From Mycolicibacterium porcinum (GTDB lineage: Bacteria; Actinomycetota; Actinomycetes; Mycobacteriales; Mycobacteriaceae), in assembly GCA_001942045.1 (NCBI GenBank), contig MSTD01000017.1, positions 44,700 to 108,699 of the forward strand: a stretch of 64,000 bases of DNA. The letters run 5' to 3'. The notes under the pieces are model-generated. The model had not been told where the DNA came from, did not search any database, and saw only the letters and a program-made list of their open reading frames with translations. The position numbers and the translations under genes were made by a program. Positions 47,952 through 56,606 of this stretch are shown here, piece by piece; within the stretch, counting starts at the first letter, position 1, and each line of letters begins with the position of its first letter.

Positions 47952-48605
47952 TCACCAACTGTCCCAGTGCGAGAACTGCTCGGCCGGAAGGCGCTTGGCC
48001 TTCTTGAAGTCGGTGCCCTTGGTGTACGCGATCGGGAACAGGCCGGCCTGGGCGTAGCGATCGAACGGAATACCCAGCAGCTCGGCGGCCTGCTTCTCGC
48101 CGTCACCCAGCAGGTGCAGCGTCGTCCAGGCCGATCCCAGGCCACGGGAACGCAGCGCCAGCATGAAGCTCCACACCGCGGGCAGCAGCGATCCCCAGAA
48201 GGACGCGCTCATGCCGGCGGGCGCACCGTCGGGTCGGCCCTCAAGGCACGGCACCATCAACACCGGCGCCTTCTCGAAGTTGTCGGTCAGGTACCTGGCC
48301 GAGCTCGTCACCGCATCCATCTGCTCGTCGCGGATGTCACCGCGCTGCGGCTTGGGTTGGTCGAGGTACGGGTTCGCGTTCGATCGGTAGATGTCGGCCA
48401 GGGCCTTCTTCTTTGCCGGGTCCTCGACGAAAACCCATTGCCAGCCTTGCGCATTCGAGCCAGTCGGAGCCTGTAGCGCCAGGTCGAGACACTCCGTGAT
48501 CACTTCACGCGGCACCGGCTTCTCGAAGTCGAGGCGTTTGCGCACCGAGCGGGTGGTGGTGAGGAGTTCATCGACGGTCAAGTTCAGGGCTGGTTCGGCG
48601 GTCAT
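47952..48605 (-). CDS. Nitroreductase family protein
   Basis: 217-residue FMN-dependent NAD(P)H reductase. RSVRKRLDFEKPVPREVITE, LQAPTGSNAQGWQWVFV (FMN) and the LALRSRGLGSAWTTLHL block match the family. Corresponds by gene order to Rv3368c. Physiological substrate unknown; may reduce nitroaromatics or F420/FMN-linked quinones. Confidence 0.88.
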   Translation of the reverse strand: MTAEPALNLTVDELLTTTRSVRKRLDFEKPVPREVITECLDLALQAPTGSNAQGWQWVFVEDPAKKKALADIYRSNANPYLDQPKPQRGDIRDEQMDAVTSSARYLTDNFEKAPVLMVPCLEGRPDGAPAGMSASFWGSLLPAVWSFMLALRSRGLGSAWTTLHLLGDGEKQAAELLGIPFDRYAQAGLFPIAYTKGTDFKKAKRLPAEQFSHWDSW

Positions 48606-48641
48606 GCCGCGAGACTACAACCGGCGACCCGGGAAACCAGA

Positions 48642-48671
48642 GAAGCTCCCCAGCGTTTGCTGGGGAGCTTC
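48642..48671 (-). terminator. Hairpin terminator after the 48756 gene
   Basis: GAAGCTCCCCAGC (48642-48654) pairs with GCTGGGGAGCTTC (48659-48671), a perfect 13-bp stem with a GTTT loop. It follows the minus-strand gene at 48756 and precedes the nitroreductase start region. Confidence 0.8.
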
Positions 48672-48755
48672 CAATCATCGTGCGCCGCAGTAAGACTCAG
48701 CTAACCGATGAAGGTTGCGCGCCGCCGGCTCATCGACGACGGCGCACCCGGTCGA

Positions 48756-49328
48756 TCAGCCCGCGTTTTCGGAGACCAGCACCGGCTCCCAGCCGTTAGC
48801 CTGCGGTTCGTCGGACGAACCGTAGTCGCCCGAGGCCGGGACGGCGTGGATGCCGTGATCGTCGCCGGGCAATCCACCCAACGCCGCGATGGTGTCCCGG
48901 ATCTTGGCCGCCTCGGCGTCGGTCGGCGTTGCGCCGGCCTCGAGTTCGTCGAGCAGTCCGTCACGCAGGCCCGCGCCGTTGGCCACTTCCTGGGCCGACA
49001 GCTTGGCGTGGATACGGGTGACGTAGATCTGCTGTCCCAGAGAGGATCCCGGTGCCGCGGCGGCATGGGCCATCAGCGAGTCGTACCGCTGACGAACTCC
49101 GCTCAGCGCCACGATGACCGCGGGTGAAGGCCGGTTGCTGCTGGCCGCCTCGGTCAGCGAGGCCCGCAGCTTGCGCAGGCCGGACAGGACGACGTCGGCG
49201 CGCTTGTGGAACTTCTTGTCCTCGGGGAAGGGCAGTGCGTCGATCGCGGCGGAATACATGTGCATCGCCGCTTCCGACAGACTGACGATGACCGCCGAAT
49301 CACCTTCCAGCGTCGCGTTTTGTCCCAT
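48756..49328 (-). CDS. Hypothetical protein with possible HTH
   Basis: 190 residues, not assigned to a family. The N-terminal half is helical (AVIVSLSEAAMHMYSAAIDA; KRADVVLSGLRKLRASLTEA). The middle reads like a degenerate XRE helix-turn-helix (IYVTRIHAKLSAQEVANGAG, then LLDELEAGATPTDAEAAKI). The C-terminus is acidic and flexible. No signal or membrane segment. The coding pattern and a clear terminator support a real gene. Confidence 0.7.
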   Translation of the reverse strand: MGQNATLEGDSAVIVSLSEAAMHMYSAAIDALPFPEDKKFHKRADVVLSGLRKLRASLTEAASSNRPSPAVIVALSGVRQRYDSLMAHAAAAPGSSLGQQIYVTRIHAKLSAQEVANGAGLRDGLLDELEAGATPTDAEAAKIRDTIAALGGLPGDDHGIHAVPASGDYGSSDEPQANGWEPVLVSENAG

Positions 49329-49592
49329 GGGCCCTCAATTCTCAAGCGAAAAGATCAACAGAAAACAAGCGGCCGGTCGCCGGGCCCGTCGGGTCCGATC
49401 CACCGCCGCTCGCGGTGAGCACGCCGATGACACTAGCGGTTTGTGAGCGGCCCGTCATCGCTAGGGGCACTTGAAGAATGGGGAAAAACAAGGTATGCGA
49501 ATGCGGGTACCACCGGCCGGTAGCACCCGCTGCCGGCCGTGGCCCTACGCTGAACGCCGCACGGTGGCAGGCTTGGCCGACGGGAGGTCGAC

Positions 49593-50585
49593 ATGGCCGG
49601 ACTAACTGAATCGACGACGGTCGCTGAGTCGTCAGGGGGTGCCCCGTCGGACTACGGCCAAAACGGTGAGGCGACCGAGCCGATGCGGGTGGCCGCGGTG
49701 GAGCACGAGCCCGCCCGCAAGCAGTCGGTCGAGAAGAAGGCCAGTATCGGTTGGCTGGTGTGCGGCGGTGTGGGCGCGCTTGGCATCGTCTGCTTCCTGC
49801 TGTTCAGCCCGGGCCAGAGCGGCAGCAAGGCCGAGTGGTTCTTCGGTGCAGTGATCTTCGTCGTCGTGATGGTGACGATGTGGCTGACGCTGACCATCCA
49901 GCGTCAGGCCAAATACGACATCGCCCGAGCCGACGAGCGTCTGCGCCGGGAGCTGGCGGCGGCCGACGAGCGCTCGGCACTGGAACTCGCCCTGACGCAG
50001 AAATGGCATCGGGCACAAATGGAATCCCAGCAGAAGCTCCACGCCGCCGAACTGGTGGCTCAGCAAGAACTGGCCCGCATCGAGCGCAACAACCTGCTCG
50101 AACAACTGCAGAAGCAGGCGATGATCGAGGTGTCGCGTGCGGTCGGGGCGCACACCCGGATGCTCGCCACGCTGTGGACCGAATGTGCGACCCAACTGCG
50201 CAACCCCGACCGCGACGAGCGGGAATCCGCGATGAACGCACTGTTCGAACAGATCAGCCAGGTGGTGCACGACGTCTCGGTCGAACTGGACAACGCCCAC
50301 CTGGTCAGCCAGGACGACCGCCTGCAGGATGCCCTGAACCGGGTCAACGACGCGGTCCTGATGGCGATCCAGGTCGCCGAGGATCTGCACGCCGACGTGG
50401 TCGAGGGCCGTACCCCCGAAACCAATCCCGTCCCGGCGGTCCAACGCCTGCTGCACGAGCGGGCCACTGCCGCGCGCAGGCTCGCGTGGTCACTGCTGCG
50501 GACGGGGCTGGAGGACAGCACCGGCGCGAGCCAGGATGCCGGCGCGAGCCAGAGCACCACCGTGCCGGACGTCGGTCCGGCTTGA
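49593..50585 (+). CDS. Membrane-anchored coiled-coil protein, unknown function
   Basis: 330 residues. An acidic N-terminus of about 50 residues is followed by two membrane helices (GWLVCGGVGALGIVCFLLF, FFGAVIFVVVMVTMWLTLTI). Then comes a long charged helix (IARADERLRRELAAADERSA through QQELARIERNNLLEQLQKQA), likely a coiled coil, and a helical C-terminal domain. GGGAGGTCGAC precedes the ATG. No family recognised. It could be an envelope or cytoskeletal scaffold. Convergent with dnaE2, three bases apart. Confidence 0.75.
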   Translation: MAGLTESTTVAESSGGAPSDYGQNGEATEPMRVAAVEHEPARKQSVEKKASIGWLVCGGVGALGIVCFLLFSPGQSGSKAEWFFGAVIFVVVMVTMWLTLTIQRQAKYDIARADERLRRELAAADERSALELALTQKWHRAQMESQQKLHAAELVAQQELARIERNNLLEQLQKQAMIEVSRAVGAHTRMLATLWTECATQLRNPDRDERESAMNALFEQISQVVHDVSVELDNAHLVSQDDRLQDALNRVNDAVLMAIQVAEDLHADVVEGRTPETNPVPAVQRLLHERATAARRLAWSLLRTGLEDSTGASQDAGASQSTTVPDVGPA

Positions 50586-50588
50586 GCC

Positions 50589-53500
50589 TCAGCGGAAGTC
50601 CCGCGACCGCGAACCGACCCGCAATTCGACCGGGCTCATCCGGTCGGCGATCACAGTGACGGCTCCGCTGGCGTTCTGCACGATGCCGCGGACCACCAAC
50701 GCCGGCGCCGTCTGCGCCAGCTTGCGGTAGCGCGCCCATACCCCGGGCGCGCATAGCACGTTGACCATCCCGGTCTCGTCTTCCAGATTCATGAACGTCA
50801 CCCCCTGCGCGGTCGCCGGACGCTGCCGGTGAGTTACCGCCCCGGCAACCAGGATCCGAGTTCCGTCGACGACGTCCAGCAACTTGTCGGCAGGAATCAC
50901 GCCGAGGGCGTCGAGGTCGTCGCGCAGGTACTGGGTGGGATAGCTGTCCGGCGAGATACCGGTGGCCCACACGTCGGCGGCGGACAGTTCCAGCGCGCTC
51001 ATCCCCGGCAGCGTCGGCACGTGGGAGGACGAGCCCACACCCGGCAGCCGGTCCGGTCGCTGGGTGGCCGCCGCACCCGCCGCCCACAAGGCCTCGCGCC
51101 GGCTGATCCCGAAACATCCCAGGGCGCCGGCGGTGGCCAGCGCCTCGGTCTGGGATACCGACAGCTGCACCCGATTGGTCAGGTCGATCAGCGTGGCGAA
51201 GGGCCCGTTGGCATTTCGTTCGTCGACCAGACGCTGAGCCAACTCGTCGCCGATGTGGCGGACACTGCCCAACCCCAGCCGCACGTCCATACCGGCGTTT
51301 TCCAGCGTCGCGTAGGCCAAGCTGGCGTTGGCATCTGGACCGTGTACCACCACCCCGTGCCGACGCGCGTCGGCGACCAGTGACTGCGGCGAGTAGAAGC
51401 CCATCGGCTGGGCCCGCAGCAGTGCGGCGCAGAACGCCGCCGGGTGGTGCAGTTTGAACCACGACGAATAGAACACCAGCGACGCGAAGCTCAGCGAATG
51501 ACTTTCGGGGAAACCGAAATTGGCGAATGCCTCGAGCTTCTCGTAGATCCGCTCGGCCACCTCGCCGGTGATGCCGTGAAGCTCCCGCATACCGTCGTAG
51601 AACCGGCTGCGCAGCCGCCGCATCTTCTCGGTGGAGCGTTTGGAGCCCATCGCCCGGCGCAGCTGGTCGGCCTCGGCCGGGGTGAACCCCGCACAGTCGA
51701 CCGCCAATTGCATGAGCTGCTCCTGGAACAGCGGGATGCCCAAAGTCTTCTCCAGCGCGGATTCCATCGACGGATGGTCGTAGGTGACTTCCTCCAAACC
51801 ATTGCGGCGACGGATATAGGGGTGCACCGAACCGCCCTGGATCGGGCCGGGCCGGATCAGCGCCACCTCCACCACGAGGTCGTAGAACTCCCGCGGCTTG
51901 AGCCGGGGCAGGGTGGCCATCTGCGCGCGGGACTCCACCTGGAACACCCCGACCGAGTCGGCCTTCTGCAGCATCTCGTAGACCGCGGGTTCGGACAGGT
52001 CCAGCTTGGCCAGGTCCACGTCGATGCCCTTGTGCTCGGCCAGCAGGTCGATGGCGTAGTGCAGCGCCGAGAGCATCCCGAGGCCCAGCAGGTCGAACTT
52101 CACCAAACCGATTGCCGCACAGTCATCTTTGTCCCACTGCAGCACGCTGCGGTTGGCCATGCGGGCCCACTCCACCGGGCACACGTCGGCGATCGGACGG
52201 TCACAGATCACCATGCCCCCCGAGTGGATGCCGAGGTGCCGCGGCAGATTGGCGATCTGGGTGGCCAACTCGATCACCGGCTGCGGGATGTCCTCCGCCT
52301 CCGGCGAGTCCGGGCGTCCGTTCCACCGGCTGAGCTGCTTGCTCCAGGCGTCCTGCTGCCCCTGAGAGAAGCCCAGCGCCCGAGCCATGTCGCGGACCGC
52401 GCTACGGCCGCGGTAGGTGATGACGTTGGCGACCTGCGCGGCGTAATCACGACCGTAACGCTCGTAGACGTACTGAATGACGTTCTCGCGCAAGTCCGAT
52501 TCGATGTCGATGTCGATGTCGGGCGGCCCGTCGCGGGCCGGGGACAGGAACCGTTCGAACAGCAACTCGTTGGCGATCGGGTCGACGTTGGTGACCTTCA
52601 ACGCGTAGCAGACCGCCGAATTGGCCGCCGATCCCCTGCCCTGGCACAGGATGTCGTTGTCCCGGCAGAACCGGGTGATGTCGTGCACCACGAGGAAGTA
52701 GCCGGGAAACCTCAGCTGTTCGATGATGCGCAGTTCGTGTTCGATCTGCGCGTAGGCCTTGGTTGCGCTGCCGACGGGCCCGTACCGCTCAGCCGCCCCG
52801 GCCATCACCAGCTCACGCAGCCAGCTGTCTTCGGTATGCCCGGCCGGGACGTCGAACGGTGGCAGCTGCGGGGCGATGAGCGCCAGCCCGAAGGCGCACT
52901 GCTCACCCAGATCCGCTGCGGACGTCACGATCTCGGTACCGAACAGCCGGGCCATCTCTTCCCCCGAGCGCAGGTGGGATCCGCCGAGCGGAGCCAGCCA
53001 CCCCGCCGCGGCGTCCATCGAATTGCGGGCCCGGATCGCGGCCATCGCCATGGCCAGCCTGCCCCGCTCCGGTGCGGCGAAGTGCGCACCGGTGGTGGCC
53101 ACCACCGGTAACCCGAACCGCGGGGCCAGCCCGGCCAGGACGGCATTGCGTTCGTCGTCATCCGGATGGCCGTGATGGGTGAGTTCGATGCTGACCCGAT
53201 CGGCTCCGAAACGGTCCACCAGATCGGCCAGGGCGGCGGCGGCAGCTTCGGGACCGCCTTCCGAGAGCGCCTGGCGGACATGACCTTTCCGGCAGCCGGT
53301 GAGGATGTGCCAGTGGCCGCCTGCGGCTTCGGTGAGCCCGTCGAAGTCATAGCGAGGCTTGCCCTTCTCTCCGCCGGCCAGGTGCGCCTTGGCGATCTCG
53401 CGGGACAACCGCCGGTACCCCTCCGGCCCCCGGGCCAGCACCAGCAGATGCGGGCCGGGCGGATCGGGATCCTCGGTACGGGGAACGTTCCCCAGTGACA

Positions 53501-53873
53501 GCTCGGCGCCGAAGACCGTGGCGACGTCCAGTTCCCTGGCCGCCTCGGCGAACCGGACCACGCCGTAGAGCCCGTCGTGATCGGTCAGCGCGATGGCCCG
53601 CAGGTTCAGCCGGGCCGCCTCCTCGACCAGCTCCTCCGGCGTGCTCGCTCCGTCGAGAAAGCTGTAGGCCGAATGCGCGTGCAACTCTGCGTAGCGGACC
53701 GAGCCGGGTGTGCGGGAAACCTCCGGCGGCTGGTAGCTCCCGCGTTTACGCGACCAGGCCGGGCTGTCGCCACCGTCACCCGCGGGCTCCAACGGCAGGC
53801 CGGAACGGCGGGGCTTACCGGTAAGTACCCGCTCCATCTCCGACCAGCTCGGCGGCCCGTTATGCCAACCCAC
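50589..53873 (-). CDS. dnaE2: Error-prone DNA polymerase DnaE2
   Basis: 1094-residue C-family polymerase for SOS translesion synthesis and induced mutagenesis. An N-terminal PHP domain (AELHAHSAYSFLDGASTPEEL) precedes the polymerase with catalytic aspartates in PPDIDIDIESDLRENVIQYV. Later come HhH and OB regions (ILVAGAVTHRQRPATAQGVT). GTG 53873 (VGWHNGPPSWSEMERVL) matches known DnaE2 N-termini; the longer frame to 53906 would translate the LexA box. Works with ImuA'/ImuB, not present in this window. Confidence 0.94.
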   Translation of the reverse strand: MGWHNGPPSWSEMERVLTGKPRRSGLPLEPAGDGGDSPAWSRKRGSYQPPEVSRTPGSVRYAELHAHSAYSFLDGASTPEELVEEAARLNLRAIALTDHDGLYGVVRFAEAARELDVATVFGAELSLGNVPRTEDPDPPGPHLLVLARGPEGYRRLSREIAKAHLAGGEKGKPRYDFDGLTEAAGGHWHILTGCRKGHVRQALSEGGPEAAAAALADLVDRFGADRVSIELTHHGHPDDDERNAVLAGLAPRFGLPVVATTGAHFAAPERGRLAMAMAAIRARNSMDAAAGWLAPLGGSHLRSGEEMARLFGTEIVTSAADLGEQCAFGLALIAPQLPPFDVPAGHTEDSWLRELVMAGAAERYGPVGSATKAYAQIEHELRIIEQLRFPGYFLVVHDITRFCRDNDILCQGRGSAANSAVCYALKVTNVDPIANELLFERFLSPARDGPPDIDIDIESDLRENVIQYVYERYGRDYAAQVANVITYRGRSAVRDMARALGFSQGQQDAWSKQLSRWNGRPDSPEAEDIPQPVIELATQIANLPRHLGIHSGGMVICDRPIADVCPVEWARMANRSVLQWDKDDCAAIGLVKFDLLGLGMLSALHYAIDLLAEHKGIDVDLAKLDLSEPAVYEMLQKADSVGVFQVESRAQMATLPRLKPREFYDLVVEVALIRPGPIQGGSVHPYIRRRNGLEEVTYDHPSMESALEKTLGIPLFQEQLMQLAVDCAGFTPAEADQLRRAMGSKRSTEKMRRLRSRFYDGMRELHGITGEVAERIYEKLEAFANFGFPESHSLSFASLVFYSSWFKLHHPAAFCAALLRAQPMGFYSPQSLVADARRHGVVVHGPDANASLAYATLENAGMDVRLGLGSVRHIGDELAQRLVDERNANGPFATLIDLTNRVQLSVSQTEALATAGALGCFGISRREALWAAGAAATQRPDRLPGVGSSSHVPTLPGMSALELSAADVWATGISPDSYPTQYLRDDLDALGVIPADKLLDVVDGTRILVAGAVTHRQRPATAQGVTFMNLEDETGMVNVLCAPGVWARYRKLAQTAPALVVRGIVQNASGAVTVIADRMSPVELRVGSRSRDFR

Positions 53874-53885
53874 GACGTCAGTGTA

Positions 53886-53901
53886 TCGAACATATGTTCT
53901 A
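53886..53901. promoter_or_regulatory. LexA/SOS box
   Basis: TCGAAC-ATAT-GTTCTA, one mismatch from the mycobacterial consensus TCGAAC-N4-GTTCGA, 13 bases before dnaE2. It also lies 112 bases before the divergent MNIO unit. Confidence 0.85.
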
Positions 53902-54013
53902 TACATCCAGCGGCCGAATCAAGTAGTCGACTACCCGTGCCCGCGCACCGCTCACCTTCCTAACGTCGGCATATCACCGGAGCCCTCCGGTAGCCAAAGG
54001 AAAGGACCAGATC

Positions 54014-54235
54014 ATGGCCGATTTGAACCCCCAGCCGTTGCCCCCACGGGACCGGATCCGCATCAGCGCCCCCGATTCGGTGCTCTTCGATCTCAAGAAG
54101 TTCCAGAAGGCCCAGGCCAGTGTCCTCGGTCAGGCCGGCTGCCCTGGTTGCCATTCCGGCCTGGACCTGCACTGGCAGGGCTTCTCCGACTTCGTCATCA
54201 ACGATGAGGGCGTCGCCACGCCCACCACCGGTTAG
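54014..54235 (+). CDS. Small CPGCH-motif protein, candidate MNIO substrate
   Basis: 73 residues: an N-terminal NPQPLPPRDRIRISAPDS region, a helix (DLKKFQKAQASVLGQ), then AGCPGCHSGLDLHWQGFSDF and a short acidic tail. AAGGAAAGGA precedes the ATG. It is six bases from the MNIO gene. Similar small NPQPLPP/CHSG proteins accompany many bacterial gene clusters (from memory). Without a signal peptide the CxxCH is unlikely to bind haem c; the two Cys are plausible sites of peptide modification. Whether it is a RiPP precursor or a stable partner is not shown. Confidence 0.7.
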   Translation: MADLNPQPLPPRDRIRISAPDSVLFDLKKFQKAQASVLGQAGCPGCHSGLDLHWQGFSDFVINDEGVATPTTG

Positions 54236-54241
54236 CGATCG

Positions 54242-55585
54242 ATGTCGCGGCCCGATCTCGGCGTCGGCGTCATCGCCACCACCGGACTGGATTTGGTCTG
54301 GAGCGAAGTCGCCGACCTCGTCGACGTGGTCGAGGTCGAGCCGCAGACGATGTGGACGCCACGCCATGGTCCGGATGACGAAACCGGCTGGGAAATAAAC
54401 GAACCCGCGTTCCACTGGGTCGAGAGCCGAGACCGCCCCACGCTGGTGCACGGGGTGGGTTTTCCGGTGGGTGGCTGCACAACCCCAGACCCGGCAGGGG
54501 TGGCGCTGACCGCCCGCTGCGCCGCACGGCTCGGGGCCACCCACTGGAGTGAGCACCTGTCGTTCAACCAGGTACGTCACGCGGGTCACGACCTCGACGC
54601 CGGGTTCCTGCTACCACCGGCGCAGACCTCGGCCGGTGTCGACGCGGCCGTCGAACACATCGTGAGCTACCAAACCTGTTCAGAACGGCCATTTCTCATC
54701 GAGACCGGCGTCAACTACCTTCGACCTCGCCCAGGCGAGCTGGCCGACGGCAACTTCATCGCCGAGATCGCCCGGCGGGCCGACTGCGGCATCCTGCTCG
54801 ACCTGCACAACCTGCTGGCCAACGAACGCAACGGACGCCAACCCGTGGAGGACGTCCTCGACGCCCTGCCGCTGGACCGGGTGTTGGAGATCCACGTCGC
54901 TGGCGGCTTCGAGTTGGACGGCTACTACCTCGATGCCCATATCGGCGGTCCCGATCTGGAACTGCTCTCTCTGCTGGCTTCCACGATCCCGCGGTTGCCG
55001 CAATTACGCGCGGTGGTTTTCGAGGCCGTGCCCACGTCGATGGTGTCCCTTGGCGCGGCCGGCCTGCGTGCGATCCTGCAGGCGCTGCATCGAATCTGCG
55101 ACGGCGCGCCCGTCGAACGGCCATTCCGCCCGGGCTCCGCAGCTCCCCGAGCGCCCATCGGCGCCCGCGCCCATCACGACCTGACCGGGACGCGGGAGTG
55201 GGAGCGACAACTGGCGGCGTATACGGCGCGGGCGAGCGCAGAGCCGCCCAGCGATGATCCGGCGCTGCAGCTGTTACGGGGTCTGGCCGACCGAGCGCGG
55301 CTCGGCCAACTCACCCTGGCCCGGCCCGATCTGCTGCGCAGCCTGATCGCGACGCGCGGACCGGACCAGACCGAACGAATCCTGGAGTCATATCTCGACG
55401 CGACTCCACCATCGCGCTGGGCGGCCGACGAGGGTCGGCAGTTCGCCGATTGGCTGGGACTAGACCACCTCGTGATGCCGATCACGCCGCCGCCCCCTAC
55501 GATGCCCGTGGGCTGGGGATCGGCTGTGAGAGGACGGCAATGGCGTCAACCAAGTACATCGGCTACGTCGGTGGGGTCGCGGTAG
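54242..55585 (+). CDS. MNIO (DUF692) family oxidase with C-terminal extension
   Basis: 447 residues. The first ~290 form a DUF692 TIM barrel, the family of multinuclear non-haem iron oxidases that modify Cys or other residues in RiPP precursors (MbnB, TglH). Probable metal-ligand blocks: LVHGVGFPVGG, THWSEHLSFNQV, FLIETGVNYL, ILLDLHNLLANERN, EIHVAGGFEL and YLDAHIGG. Relative to common members, DVNN reads DLHN and AGH reads AGG. The remaining ~150 residues are helical (LLRGLADRARLGQLTLARPD, ILESYLDATPPSRW), perhaps a substrate-binding domain. The end overlaps the next gene by 46 bases. Confidence 0.85.
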   Translation: MSRPDLGVGVIATTGLDLVWSEVADLVDVVEVEPQTMWTPRHGPDDETGWEINEPAFHWVESRDRPTLVHGVGFPVGGCTTPDPAGVALTARCAARLGATHWSEHLSFNQVRHAGHDLDAGFLLPPAQTSAGVDAAVEHIVSYQTCSERPFLIETGVNYLRPRPGELADGNFIAEIARRADCGILLDLHNLLANERNGRQPVEDVLDALPLDRVLEIHVAGGFELDGYYLDAHIGGPDLELLSLLASTIPRLPQLRAVVFEAVPTSMVSLGAAGLRAILQALHRICDGAPVERPFRPGSAAPRAPIGARAHHDLTGTREWERQLAAYTARASAEPPSDDPALQLLRGLADRARLGQLTLARPDLLRSLIATRGPDQTERILESYLDATPPSRWAADEGRQFADWLGLDHLVMPITPPPPTMPVGWGSAVRGRQWRQPSTSATSVGSR

Positions 55586-56520
55586 CGGCAGGAGTCGGGG
55601 CGGCGCTCGCCGTGGCCGGCCAAGGCACCGCCCACGCGGATTCGACCGACGGCACGTCCAAGGACTCGACCAGCAGCACATCGCAGCACGTCAACGCCGG
55701 GCCCAAGCGCGGTGACACCAAGCGCGCCAAGCCCCTGTCGACGGTCAAGGCCGGCGTGAAGGAAGCCGTCGACAAGCAGGCCGACAAGATCGAGAAAGCC
55801 GCCGCCCACGTCGCCAAGACCGTTCAGGCCGCCAAGCCCGCCAAGCCGGCGGCGGTCAAGCCCAAGCCGAAGCCCAGTGCCGAGGAGTTCGAGGCCGGCG
55901 AGGTCGCCAAGCTCAAGGACCTGTTCACGCCCAAGCAGGCCGCGGCTCCCAAGCCCAAGACCGAGACCGAGTCCGTCACGCAGCCGGAGAGCAAGACTCT
56001 GGTCACCCCGAAGCTCGCCGCGGCGCAGACCCAGGCCGACACCGCTGACGGCAACCAGGCATGGGACCCGAATCCGTTCCGTGCCGACGATCCCGATCCG
56101 ACGGACTTCCCCAAAGCAATCATGGATCTGCGGCAGGCACTCCTCGACGCGTCACCCAACGAACTCGATCCCTTCGTGCGTGAGGCCACTGAGCAGATCT
56201 ACCGGGGCAGCCAGATCGTGCCGTGGGTCAACGCGGTGATTCCGATCAGCAAGATTCTGCCGAGCCTGGCCCCCGCCCTCGGCGATGACGATGCGGCGCG
56301 AGATGCCCGCCAGACCATCATCATGGAGCTGATCAAGACCACGCCGCCGGGATCGGCGGTGTACTACGGCTATGACATCGTCGCCGACCTGGTCAACCTG
56401 GAAGACCAGGGCGCTGCTGTCAAGGTCCAGGCGGTGACCACGGTGTGGGATCTCCTCGATCCGTTCGAGCTCGCGCACAACACCGGAAACTCCGGTATCG
56501 GCAACGCGGCAGACAGCTGA
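55540..56520 (+). CDS. Secreted Lys/Ala/Pro-rich protein, unknown function
   Basis: 326 residues from ATG 55540 (ribosome site AGAGGACGG). A Sec signal (YIGYVGGVAVAAGVGAALAV) ends near AHA-D. The mature N-terminal part is Lys/Ala/Pro-rich (KAGVKEAVDKQADKIEKAA; AKPAKPAAVKPKPKP), reminiscent of cell-wall-spanning linkers. The last ~130 residues look folded (IYRGSQIVPWVNAVIPISKI, AVYYGYDIVADLVNLEDQ). Similar mycobacterial proteins have no known function. Its start lies inside the MNIO gene. Confidence 0.78.
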   Translation: MASTKYIGYVGGVAVAAGVGAALAVAGQGTAHADSTDGTSKDSTSSTSQHVNAGPKRGDTKRAKPLSTVKAGVKEAVDKQADKIEKAAAHVAKTVQAAKPAKPAAVKPKPKPSAEEFEAGEVAKLKDLFTPKQAAAPKPKTETESVTQPESKTLVTPKLAAAQTQADTADGNQAWDPNPFRADDPDPTDFPKAIMDLRQALLDASPNELDPFVREATEQIYRGSQIVPWVNAVIPISKILPSLAPALGDDDAARDARQTIIMELIKTTPPGSAVYYGYDIVADLVNLEDQGAAVKVQAVTTVWDLLDPFELAHNTGNSGIGNAADS

Positions 56521-56532
56521 TCGTCGTGACCC

Positions 56533-56589
56533 CGAAACCGGCGTAATGGTCACAAAAACCTTGCGATAACGACCATTTCGTCGGTTTCG
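56533..56589. terminator. Two-part hairpin between convergent genes
   Basis: CGAAACCG (56533-56540) pairs with CGGTTTCG (56582-56589), and inside it AATGGTC (56545-56551) pairs with GACCATT (56571-56577). A 4x4 internal loop and a 19-base apical loop remain. It can terminate both convergent genes. Confidence 0.65.
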
Positions 56590-56606
56590 CGGCGCGTGGG
56601 CAGCGC

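Noticed and set aside
53874..53906. Upstream ATG for dnaE2
   Set aside because: It would translate the LexA box (MYRTYVRY) and known DnaE2 proteins start at the GWxNGPPSW segment.
54014..54235. CPGCH read as a cytochrome c haem site
   Set aside because: There is no signal peptide or cytochrome fold, and the neighbour is a peptide-modifying enzyme, not an electron-transfer gene.
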